A stretch of 64,000 nt of DNA from Prosapia bicincta (Eukaryota > Arthropoda > Insecta > Hemiptera > Cercopidae), in the NCBI GenBank assembly GCA_036971475.1, contig JBAIZL010000001.1, positions 141,800,692 to 141,864,691 on the forward strand. Reading direction: 5' to 3'. The notes beneath the pieces were generated by a model. It had not been told where the DNA came from. It saw only the letters and a list, made by a program, of their open reading frames with translations, and did no database searches. Both the position numbers and the translations under genes were made by a program. Positions 55,579-64,000 of this stretch are shown piece after piece; the stretch's first letter is position 1; every line of letters begins with the position of its first letter.

Positions 55579-56701
55579 TTTATATACAGTTGGTAAGCAA
55601 TTACCTACGTAAATACATATATAATATACGTAGCATAATATTCCAGTTATAAAATATGTGCTACTGAAATTTTTTTGTAAAAATGTGATTGCTTTTATTA
55701 CGATAACTCTTTTATTTTTATGGTATACGGTTAATCCAGAAACCATCTTAAAGGAAACCCAAAGAAAAAGAATAACTTTCTTAGTTTTAATGCAATAGAC
55801 TCCATCTGAAGCTTATTCAAAAGGTCTTTCCAAGTAATTTGAAAAGTATTCAGTAGGTGTTTTCTGAAAATGTATCAGTTTCCCGCCATTTAACCTCAAA
55901 TACTTGGATTTGAGTATTCATTAAAAAAATGATCTCTTCAATTATTTCTCATTAGCTTTGAATTTCAACCTACAATGTTTATTCAAAAATTAATCTCTTT
56001 GTTATTCTATTAGCATCAATTTTTGTAACAATATTTTTCAAAAAATGCATAGTTTTTAAGTTATTCGTAAAAACGCATTTCAAAACATGCATTTTATTCA
56101 GAATAAATTGACATTTTCAACAATTAATAGTTTCAAAACTATTAAATTATCAAAAAAAAAACTTTATAGCATAAAAAGTGCTTAAAATGTGTCCCTCTAT
56201 CGATTCCTGAGACAATTTTAATAATAAAATATCCACCCCCTAGAAGAAATGCATTAACGCCCAGAGTAAAAGTGTAGGTTCATGCTGTGTCACTTTTGAT
56301 ACTTGAGACACCCTCTAACCACTCACTAATTTTCATGAATATTGATGAAGAAGCAAATTTTACTTAAGGGGAAGGCCTCATTGAGTGCACTAAACTGGTA
56401 AAATGCATTGTTATTTATTAGGTCAACATGTTTAAACATATCTGTTAATAGTTTATAGGAGAAAATATTATGAAATAAGAGTTTAAAGTGAGAAAAACGT
56501 TTACAGTATTTGTGTCAATTCATATTATTTGCATGATCTGGAAATGGAATATTGGTAGATGCCTGTGAATGGTGACAAGCTATGAATATTTGAGGTATAG
56601 ATATTTAAAAAGGCCAAACATAGAATAACAGAAAAAAGGAGAGCTATAATGCAAAATCAAGTAAGGAAAGTTATATCGAGGCAACTTGAACAAAAACTTA
56701 C
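55579..56701. other. ODAD2 intron sequence next to exon
   Basis: AT-rich, non-coding. No element ends recognised. Confidence 0.5.
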
Positions 56702-56950
56702 CAAAGTACCACAATTCTGTACAATGCCCATGGCATAAATAATGATTTCCTCATGGATGGAACGTAATAAACGCTGAAGCAGTAAGACAATGCCTGCTTT
56801 CTGCATACACACTTTGTTCTTGGTAGACAGAGAGAGTGATGCAAGAGCCTGGGCAGCACATTTGGCAACTTCATATTTGTCCTTGCTATCCTGGTTTTGA
56901 GATTCAAAAGGTGTCATTAAGGCATCCATAGAAACATCTAAAAGATTAAC
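56702..56950 (-). CDS. ODAD2: ODAD2/ARMC4, most upstream exon seen (83 codons)
   Basis: Acceptor AG at 56951-56952, donor GTAAGT at 56701-56696, 249 bp, phase 0. It reads VNLLDVSMDALMTPFESQNQ, then YEVAKCAAQALASLSLSTKN, AGIVLLLQRLLRS and MGIVQNCGTL. It aligns with the ARMC4 block around KLVALLDC, EVARCGALALWS and GGIPLLARLL. The exons before it (the N-terminal half and the first armadillo repeats) are not recognisable up to 64000, so the intron upstream is at least 7 kb. Confidence 0.94.
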
Positions 56951-57121
56951 CTAAAACGAAAATGTTGGTTTTTTTTTAATTATTAAAATTATTTACATGA
57001 ACTTGAGAAAAACAAAGAATATGATGAAAGGAGAGTTAAATAGAGTTTCATGGTTATATTAGAGTTCAAATTTTATTCATAGCACATTTTAAAAGTTTTT
57101 TTTCATATATGGAACAGTTTA

Positions 57122-57330
57122 TATATATAAAACAACATAGGTTATTGAAATTCAAGAATATTTATTAATTTATATTCAAAGCTTTTCGTTGGTAAACAGT
57201 ACTAACATCATCAGGAATGAAAAATACAATAATAATTAAATATATATGAATATAAACTAATAAATATTCTTGTATCTGAATAACCTATGTTGTTTTAGAT
57301 TATTAAACAAGAAAACATATTATATATATC
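57122..57330. repeat. Penelope-type terminal repeat: inverted then direct copy
   Basis: 57130-57230 is the inverted form (AACAACATAGGTTATTGAAA and the ribozyme motif on the minus strand). 57248-57330 is the direct form (AATAAATATTCTTGTATCTG, AATAACCTATGTTGTTTTAG). This inverted-direct arrangement at the upstream end fits Penelope elements, whose terminal repeats are often found in mixed orientation. The coding part of a Penelope element begins at once after it. Confidence 0.78.
57174..57218 (-). ncRNA. Canonical hammerhead ribozyme motif (type I), diverged copy
   Basis: Minus strand from 57218: AUUC, core CUGAUGA (57214-57208), U, GUUAG...CCAAC, GAAA, palindrome AAGCUU, U, then GAAU (57177-57174). 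Stem I is AUUC/GAAU with four Watson-Crick pairs, whereas the copies at 43556 and 52332 have a U-G wobble. Stem II has one mismatch. The core is intact. Confidence 0.75.
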
Positions 57331-57338
57331 CCACCATC

Positions 57339-58743
57339 TTACATAATCGCAAAAATTCTAGACAAAATCCTAAGATCTAAAATACATATCAACAATACAT
57401 ACAATATAAAAAATGGATACGAATTAATGAATAAAATAAAAACGATAAAAACAAACAGCAACACAGAAATAATAAGTTATGACATAACTAACATGTACCC
57501 TAGTATCCCAATAGAAGAAACCATAGAAATAATAAAAAACAAACTGATACGGTACACAATAACGAAAAAAGAAACATAATAGATAGTATCATTACGCTAA
57601 CCAAACACATATGTAACCAAAATTACTTCCAATTTAACAATAAATATTATAAACAAACAACAGGACTCCCCATGGGTTCACCCATATCATCTGTCATGTC
57701 AGAAATATATTTACAACACTTTGAACAAATAATAATTAAACCTATAATAAACACACACAATATCTCACTATGGACAAGGTATGTAGACGATATACTTGTA
57801 ATATACCAACCTACCATTCACAACGAACACGTCATAATATTAAACAAACTAAATACATACAACGAAAACATACAATTCACCGTTGAAACAGAAACAAATA
57901 GAACAATCAACTTCCTCGACATTACTTTAAATAAATGATAATAAAATAGAAACTACAGTATACAGGAAACCTACTTCCAACAACACCACAATACACTACA
58001 AATCTAACCACCCCTGGACACACAAAATTAACACTTACAGTAACATGATAAATAAAGCAATAAAATACACACAAGATAACAAACAAAAATTAAATGAAGA
58101 ATTAGATAACCTTACAAAAATAGCAATAGAAAATATATACAACAAACACCTTATAAAAAACATATACAATAAATTTACAAATAAACCTAACCTCAACACA
58201 ACACTACAACCTGAACACAAAAATAATTATAAAAAAAAAAACTACCTAAAATATAAATACACCAATAATAAAATAGAAAAACTAACAAATATATACAACA
58301 AAGAATTCTACACTGCAACATACAAACCAAACAACAAAATAATAAAATATCTTAATAACACAAACCACAAAACAAACACAGAAAAACATAACCTATCAGG
58401 AATTTACAAAATTACATGAAACGACTGCAACGTATTTTACATAGGGAAAATAACCAGATCATTTAAAATAGGATTTGAAGAACATTACAGAGCATTCAAA
58501 AATAAAAATACAAAATTATCAAATGTTGCAGTACACTTAATATCACATAAACATGAAATAACAAATTACGAAAATAACCTAACCATAGTTGAAATAAATA
58601 ATAACCCAATAGAACTTAACTCACTAGAAAAATACCACATTTATAAAAACATACACAACAATTTAATGAATCTACAAACAACATATACAGAAGACATACT
58701 ATTCAAAAACATTATACACGCAACTCAAGAGGAATGTGTGTGA
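57339..58743 (+). pseudogene. Penelope-like element: RT plus GIY-YIG endonuclease
   Basis: Plus strand, 5'-truncated. In successive frames: SYDITNMYPSIPIEETIEII (about 57475-57534); then 57600-57938 with NQNYFQFNNKYY, TGLPMGSPISSVMSEIYLQH, catalytic YVDDI (57780-57794) and TINFLDIT; then 57950-58419 with YRKPTSNNTTIHY, a basic linker and SGIYKIT; after TGA at 58417-58419, FYIGKITRSFKIGFEEHYRA and NVAVHLISHKHE, the GIY-YIG domain. At least two frameshifts and one stop make it inactive. The 3' part matches 1-466, so both are one family. Confidence 0.9.
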
Positions 58744-58807
58744 CGTCAACAAATACCAACATCATGGACCGAACATCCACACCGGAAAAATAGAGAAAAA
58801 TTAAGCA

Positions 58808-58849
58808 GTGATTCAACAATGGTCAAGTGACCGAAAGGTGACTTATCAC
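58808..58849 (+). ncRNA. Degraded hammerhead-like motif at Penelope 3' end
   Basis: Stem I GUGAU/AUCAC, stem II GGUC/GACC with loop AAGU, and GAAA are retained. The first box is UCAACAA, and stem III (AGGUGACU) no longer closes properly. It is the counterpart of 312-355. Confidence 0.4.
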
Positions 58850-58953
58850 ACAAGGTAAAATTATTGCACTTAGTGGTAGAAAAAAATTATTTACAAGTCA
58901 AAATAATAATATCATAAAGTCAGTGCAACTGAAAAATAATGGACAACATGAAA

Positions 58954-58958
<5 letters not shown>

Positions 58959-59048
<90 letters not shown>

Positions 59049-59050
59049 TT

Positions 59051-59096
<46 letters not shown>

Positions 59097-59156
59097 TTGT
59101 GTGTGTGTGTGTGTGTGTGTGTGAGTTTATGTGTGTGTTTGTGTGTGCATGTGTGT
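58959..59156. repeat. (AT)n(GT)n compound microsatellite
   Basis: About 65 bp of AT followed by about 130 bp of GT, directly after the Penelope 3' end, as at 467-517. Frames through it are artefacts. Confidence 0.97.
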
Positions 59157-60869
59157 TGTAACGGTCTGGAAGGCCGTCCAAATTGGGAAATTAATAATTT
59201 CCTATTTTTTTAAATAACAATTTTAATATTTAAATAATAAGGTTTTAATTTATGGTATAAGGAAACGTAAAGAGTCAAGAAGTCAGTAATATTTTGAATA
59301 AGTATTATTAAGACAAATTAAAAATTATAATAGCATGAAACTGTAATAACTAACTAAATTTGACAAACGGGAGTGCAGTGAAAACTTTCTAAGTGCCGAA
59401 AAATGCTAACTTGAGAACTAGGTCATGTAGAACTATCACTGACATTTTGAAATGACCAGCAAGAACCAAAATGAACAATAGTGAAAACTAAATTTAAAAA
59501 ACTTAAATAACAAAAAAGTTACAGCCATTTAAAAATTATAGACATTTTTCAGTGTTCTAAATACAATAACGAAATTATGCAGGTTAAAACTGATACGTTG
59601 TCCAAACCGCCCGTACAAGAAAAGAAGCACGGAGATAGCGACAAGCTTAGAGCAGGGGGGAAGGGTTACATAACCGCAATAAATACAGGAACTTAGGAAC
59701 CTGTAAGGCAGTCTGTAAAATTTTTTAATACAAGGTGCTAACGACCGTAATGTCTGATCGAGCCTAGGACCACCACCATCGGACAGATGGAACAAAACCA
59801 CCTCGTTTCCACCGTCTACTTCCATCCATGGATGAGGGCTTCAGACTCAGCCTCCGGGACGTGAAAATGGAGAAAGACTTCCATCGACTGACCAGGGATG
59901 GCAACTTCCGATGTCCAGGGACCAGGGAATCCAGACGAGAGAACTCTAGGACCGGCAGGGAAATCCTTGGCAAGTCATTTTCACTATTATATACAAATTA
60001 ACGTCAAATTTAGTCAGTTAAATTTATTAAATTCATATTACCAATTAAACTTAAACAATGACTTCACTCTATATTGAAAAATTAAATAAATCTTAAAAGT
60101 AATAAAATTAATTAGTATAAGAAAAATGTTTAAATAATGAATAATAAATATTAAAATTTACAAAGTGGGTTTGGCCATAAGCCAATCATTTTCAAGAAGA
60201 CCAGATTTATTGAATCATATAAATTTTAAAAAATTATTTATAATAAAATGTGAATTTATCAATTCAATCTTGAAATGAGAAGATAAAATTTTTTATTATG
60301 TTAAATTTGGAAATAATTTTGTTTAAAAATGTGTAAATGTAATTAATGAATTATATATGAAATGTAGGATTTAAATATGTGAAATATAACAAACTTTTAA
60401 TTAATAATTTGTGAAGATAAAGAGAGAGTTAAATGTATTTTATTTGAAAAGATAATTATTTTAGTTTAAAAGCAGAAATTAAATGGATTATAAAAACTTA
60501 CAGTATTTAAATTTATTCTGTGTTGAACAACCAATAAAACTTTTAGTTTTTTTCAACTAATAAATAATGATTATAAAATCAAAGTACAGTTTTAATTAAA
60601 TTTCATTAATTAACAAATATATAAAATTTTCTAATGTTTCTTCAAACGAGTTCTCTCCTGAGAACAATTTTATTGAGCTATTCTAAAAATTAGTTGTTTT
60701 TGTTTATTGAAGCCCAGAGATGATGTCTACTGGCAGATCATGTTTAAAGAACACAGGAGCCTTTTAAAAAAGGTATCTTAAACATGATCATATTTTGCAC
60801 GTCCCCTTGCTGTGCCTGGAGATCTCATGAAGTGGTAAGATTCTTTGAAAATGTTGTGTGTTCATATAA
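59157..60869. other. Unidentified block with GC-richer islands
   Basis: Begins TGTAACGGTCTGGAAGGCCG next to the GT array. GC-richer islands at about 59580-59980 and 60690-60840, A-rich between. Minus-strand frames at 59529-59973 are not recognisable. Some words recall 52499-55411, such as CCAGAGATGATGTC and ACTGGCAGAT versus CCAGGGACTGATTC and CTGGCAGAT. Confidence 0.4.
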
Positions 60870-61105
60870 ATGTTGTTTTTTTTCCAGCTGACTATTTTAC
60901 TGACATGTGTGACTATATACAGACCCAACAAACTTGCCAACCATCTTAGAGGAGGTCATACAAACGTTAAGGTAGAAGTCAGCGGGAACGGGCTTGCATT
61001 TAGGCGTGGTCCATTACGTGGGAACACAAGACAAAATTTAGGGATCTTAACACGGTACATAAAACGGTGTGAGCAGCAGATATATAAATATATAATAAAT
61101 ATGTA
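60870..61105 (+). other. Frame after a strong acceptor-like tract, unassigned
   Basis: GTTTTTTTTCCAG at about 60875-60887 is an excellent splice-acceptor sequence on the plus strand. It is followed by moderately GC-rich sequence with an open frame to about 61150 that runs into the Tc1 TIR. No protein family is recognisable and no donor is obvious. Confidence 0.25.
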
Positions 61106-62425
61106 CAGTGCCGGCAAAAAGTTTAGGGACCAAAAAAAGTACAACTTTTAGCTTTAAATCAATTCATTTATACAAAAAATGAAAGTCAAATTGAAAATTT
61201 GAGAAAAAAACAAGAAACTTTGAACTTAATAGTCTAATGGCCCGCCTTTGGCCTTGTAGCAGCTGTTTACACGGTCTGGCATCATGTCAATGAGCTTTCT
61301 GCACTCTTCCTTGCTGATATCTATCCAGAGTTGAGCGGTCATTAGCTTGAGCTCGTTCTTGTTGGTAGGCTTCTTTTTGGCCAACCGCATACCCATAGTA
61401 TTCCATATGTTTTCAATGGGATTTAAATCAGGGCTTCGGGCTGGCCAAGGGAAAATTTCTACATCTTGATCGCGAAACCATGCCATGGTTTGACGGGATT
61501 TATGGCAGGGGGCATTGTCTTGCTGAAAAATGAAATTTTCACCAAGCAACCTTGCAGCTGAGGGAAGCATTACTTCTTCCATGATCTCGCAGTAAGATGT
61601 GCTGTTGACTGAGCCTTCAACAGCTGCTATTAAGCAGCTTGCAATCTTGGCGAGGTGTCGTCTTAAGGGGACGTCCGCTTCTAGGCGCATCGATGTCAGT
61701 ACCCGTCTTCTTAAATTTATTCACAGTGTTCTCAACACAAGTCTTAGAAACGTTCAATGCATGTCCAATTGATCTGTACGTCATGCCGGTTTTATGCATA
61801 CCAACAATTTGCCACCTTCAACAGTCACAGATGAACGACCCATGTTTTTGGGAATCAACACTAGAAAAGCGCACTGAACAAGTAGGGTTATGTCAGCACA
61901 ACTGAGGAACGTCTGAACGACAACAGATGCGCGCGCACATGTCCCCCCACCCCGCCATGACGCAAGGAACACAACGGTACAGTCATTTCCGCTCCAAGTG
62001 GCTCCGTTCACTAGATATTCGCTATTGAAATGTGAGAATTTTATGCTGAAAAATCTAAAAATCTAAAGCAAAGTTATCCTGGTACCAAATGAGAGGTGAT
62101 TTTTTGTAAATAATAAATAATGCATATTTACATTCTAAATGTTATGCTAAACATGTATACAAAGTATCATTTGAATCAGATGTGTATTTTTTTTATTATA
62201 CATTTTTAATTGGAAAAAAACAGGAGTTTCCTCAAAAATTTTGAAATGGGAAAAAATTTATAATTTGCCAACCCTTACTTATAAATGAATGAAAATTTCA
62301 GGAAAATCGTAACTTTTCATGCCCAATTCATTGATAAGTTACTAATATATGATTGGCAGAAAGTTTTAGGACAATAGCAAAAACATATACATGTAGGGGT
62401 GTCCCTAAACATTTTGCCGGCACTG
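61106..62425 (-). mobile_element. Tc1 element with 25-bp near-perfect TIRs
   Basis: TIRs begin CAGTGCCGGCAAAA at 61106 and, inverted, at 62425. Over 25 bp (61106-61130 with 62401-62425) they differ at one position. TA is present on both sides (61104-61105, 62426-62427). The 1320-bp body encodes a broken Tc1 transposase on the minus strand. TIR identity suggests fairly recent mobility, possibly in trans. Confidence 0.92.
61226..61842 (-). pseudogene. Tc1 transposase, frameshifted and missing its first catalytic Asp
   Basis: Starts MGRSSVTVEGGKLLV at 61842. It shifts frame to GMTYRSIGHALNVSKTCVEN and NKFKKTGTDIDAPRSGRP (paired-type helix-turn-helix plus the GRPR-like hook, to about 61650). Then the last frame (61690-61226) has NSTSYCEIMEEVMLPSA, FIFQQDNAPCH and SPDLNPIENIWN. 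The second Asp and final Glu are separated by 34 residues, the Tc1 DD34E spacing. The segment with the first Asp, usually in a WSDE-like motif, is deleted at the junction near 61640. The protein is inactive. Confidence 0.9.
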
Positions 62426-62707
62426 TAATTGTGCCAACAAAGCGAAGGGGGGGGGACGTTGCAGTGTGTGTATTAAACACATAAAATGTATTTGATATTT
62501 CACATATCTGAAACATGTTCCAACTAATTTCTGGTATTTTAGGTTTCTGGTTTCCCTGCATCTCATCAGTGATTGAGACTGATTGATGTAGCCCTCTTCA
62601 TCCTGGGCAGCTTACTGATGTTTCAAATGTTAGATAAGTGTACTAAACTTTAGGTTTAAGAAACAAGAATCAGCTCTGTAATTGTGAGTGATTGTGAAAC
62701 AGCTTAT

Positions 62708-62980
62708 TCAAAAGGAAACCAACTGAAATAAACAAATAAAGAGGTAACGGATGATTCTAATTTTTTTCCAATTATCCAATAACTGTTTCTTTTTCCTTAT
62801 AATCCTATACAATCTTTCAAATCTACTATATTCAATACATAGCATTTGATATAATGGGTAGTTAGGAGTATTATCTTTTACTTTAACATATTCTGGTTTT
62901 CCTTCATACCAACTGTAACTTATACTACCTGCAGGATACGACTGAAAGATAGAATAGGGTCTGATCTTAACATACATCAA
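62708..62980 (-). CDS. Unidentified minus-strand frame, possible exon
   Basis: 90 codons: MMYVKIRPYSIFQSYPAGSI, SWYEGKPEYVKVKD, LYQMLCIEYSRFERLYRIIR. Residue use (Tyr, Trp, charged mixture) is more protein-like than neighbouring chance frames. I recognise no family. It could be an exon of an upstream gene or a transposon remnant. Confidence 0.3.
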   Translation of the reverse strand: MMYVKIRPYSIFQSYPAGSISYSWYEGKPEYVKVKDNTPNYPLYQMLCIEYSRFERLYRIIRKKKQLLDNWKKIRIIRYLFICLFQLVSF

Positions 62981-63141
62981 GCTATGCTTTGTTGTTTGGT
63001 TTTGTAAATGTTAAATTCTTAATGTAACAACAATTAAAAAAATCAATGCTTTCTAAATATATTTATACCAACAAAGTCTTAAGATTAATGTTAATTTTTT
63101 AAATAATCAGTAATTTAATCAGTGCATTAAAAAAATAAAAT

Positions 63142-63426
63142 ATGGTGATTAGAATTAAATTGAGAAAATATAATGAACCCATCTGTTTAGAATGTTTAGA
63201 TAAAGTGAAAGTGCCCAAGTATTATTTTGACAGATTCAAAATAATCCCAAAAATAATATTCCGAGATAAAATCTCCTTACGAGATATCAGAACTTCAAGC
63301 AGAAAGCTATTTGAAGGGACTTCTTGCACAGTAAGCTTCAGTGTTAAAAACAACACATTTTTAAAAGTGAGTATGAATGCTCTACCTTCATCTATAACAG
63401 TTTATTTACCATCCAAATCGATTTAA
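63142..63426 (+). CDS. Unidentified plus-strand frame, possible exon
   Basis: 94 codons from ATG 63142: MVIRIKLRKYNEPICLECLD, YYFDRFKIIPKIIFRDKISL. A good donor-like ACAGTAAGC lies inside it at about 63328-63336, after RKLFEGTSCT, so an exon could end there. One CLEC pair is not enough for a zinc-finger call. No family recognised. Confidence 0.3.
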   Translation: MVIRIKLRKYNEPICLECLDKVKVPKYYFDRFKIIPKIIFRDKISLRDIRTSSRKLFEGTSCTVSFSVKNNTFLKVSMNALPSSITVYLPSKSI

Positions 63427-63631
63427 TATTTTTCTGATCATAAACACTTAAGCTGCTATTTATGCAACAAATTTAAACAAATAGAGACTATAACATAGTG
63501 GAATTAGAGAAGCACTAAATACTATAATATCCCCAGGTTGGATTTGAAGGAAAGAAAGTGTAATGAGTGGACACCTCTATATGGTAGATGTATGATGTTG
63601 GAAGAACACAACTCAGCATGGTGATGCCTTA

Positions 63632-63665
63632 ATATCACCCCTATATCCTGCACTAGGGGTGATAT
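63632..63665. repeat. Perfect 12-bp hairpin
   Basis: ATATCACCCCTA (63632-63643) and TAGGGGTGATAT (63654-63665) are exact reverse complements around a 10-base loop. It could be the centre of a small palindromic element. Confidence 0.8.
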
Positions 63666-63794
63666 ATTCCTACCTTAATCCTTCATATAGTCACAATATT
63701 TTCCTAACCTTTGTAGGACATAAATTCATACTGACTAATATCAAACCAATATATCTATGAATTGGCAAAAAATACAGTTATCAGAGCAGGTGAA

Positions 63795-63900
63795 AAAAAC
63801 TTAAATGTAGAGCTATGAAACAATTAAAAACCATCACAAACAATACAGAATATGTGAAACAAACTTAAAATGTAGCTATGAAACAATTAATAAACTATCA
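63795..63900. repeat. Imperfect tandem duplication
   Basis: GTGAAA..AACTTAAATGTAG..CTATGAAACAATTAA occurs twice in a row with small indels (about 63790-63828 and 63854-63891). Confidence 0.75.
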
Positions 63901-64000
63901 GAAGTAATATAGAACGCAAATTAAAAGCAATGGAGTGATCAGAAAATAAAAAAAATACAACATGATCTTAATTACCTTAGTGTATATAATCAGCAGGTGA

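Noticed and set aside
55288..55746. Long Cys-Val and His-Thr frames
   Set aside because: Translations of the (CA)n array in all frames.
58912..59213. Tyr-Ile / Cys-Val frames near 59 kb and at 1546-1935
   Set aside because: Translations of (AT)n and (GT)n arrays.
63970..64000. Possible further ODAD2 exon ending at a GTAATT donor on the minus strand
   Set aside because: The only open frame (HLLIIYTK) does not match the armadillo sequence expected before VNLLDV, and too little sequence is left to judge.

Overview
The window is AT-rich animal nuclear DNA, almost certainly arthropod and probably insect. It has spliced genes with GT-AG introns, many (AT)n and (GT/CA)n arrays, and abundant insect-style transposons: Penelope-like, Ty3/gypsy, Tc1, pogo/Tigger, piggyBac, hAT and R1/jockey-like LINEs. 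A hemipteran is possible, but the species cannot be fixed from the sequence. There are no bacterial genes, CRISPR arrays or recognisable tRNA/rRNA genes.

The one confidently identified host gene is on the minus strand. Seven exons (56702-56950, 42848-42958, 34349-34576, 32404-32703, 30050-30238, 19769-19990, 16697-16852) join in frame, every intron in phase 0, into 484 codons ending in a stop. They form the C-terminal armadillo-repeat half of ODAD2/ARMC4 (Drosophila gudu), an outer-dynein-arm docking subunit of motile cilia and sperm flagella. Its 5' exons lie beyond the right edge, and its introns are swollen by transposons. A separate plus-strand terminal exon at 4087-4214 ends in a polybasic stretch plus a CaaX-like CRIL. 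It belongs to a second gene I cannot name.

The largest insertion is a young Ty3/gypsy retrotransposon (43670-52254) in the 13.7-kb ODAD2 intron, antisense to the gene. Its LTRs differ by about three substitutions and two short indels. It has gag, protease and RT-RNase H-integrase reading frames, each displaced by -1 from the one before, and a nonsense codon before the GPY/F module. It sits in an (AT)n tract between two copies of a Penelope-type terminal sequence.

Left to right the rest holds: a Penelope 3' end (1-520); a pogo MITE (522-1691); decayed Tigger transposases (5.4-7.5 and about 10-10.6 kb); a piggyBac-type MITE (7587-8216); a Penelope fragment (13.0-13.5 kb); a hAT MITE (14036-14820); a long-TIR element (15739-16274); foldback palindromes (22.0, 39.9 and 43.1 kb); a LINE relic (22.5-25.7 kb); an IS630/Tc1-like relic (26.8-28.2 kb); two head-to-head LINE RNase H fragments (30.6-31.8 kb); a Tc1-like relic (37.3-38.3 kb); a Penelope RT (40.4-42.1 kb); a second Penelope with GIY-YIG domain (57.3-58.7 kb); and a Tc1 element with near-perfect TIRs (61106-62425).

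The most interesting signal is a set of hammerhead-ribozyme structures in the Penelope-type repeats. Four copies keep the canonical core: 13108-13155 (-), 43556-43600 (+), 52332-52376 (+) and 57174-57218 (-). A second group (43168-43209 +, 35250-35291 -, 312-355 +) keeps the same three-stem plan, the GAAA box (lost in one copy) and a palindromic stem III. In it the C3 and G8 core bases are replaced by U3 and A8, a change that could preserve the 3-8 pair.
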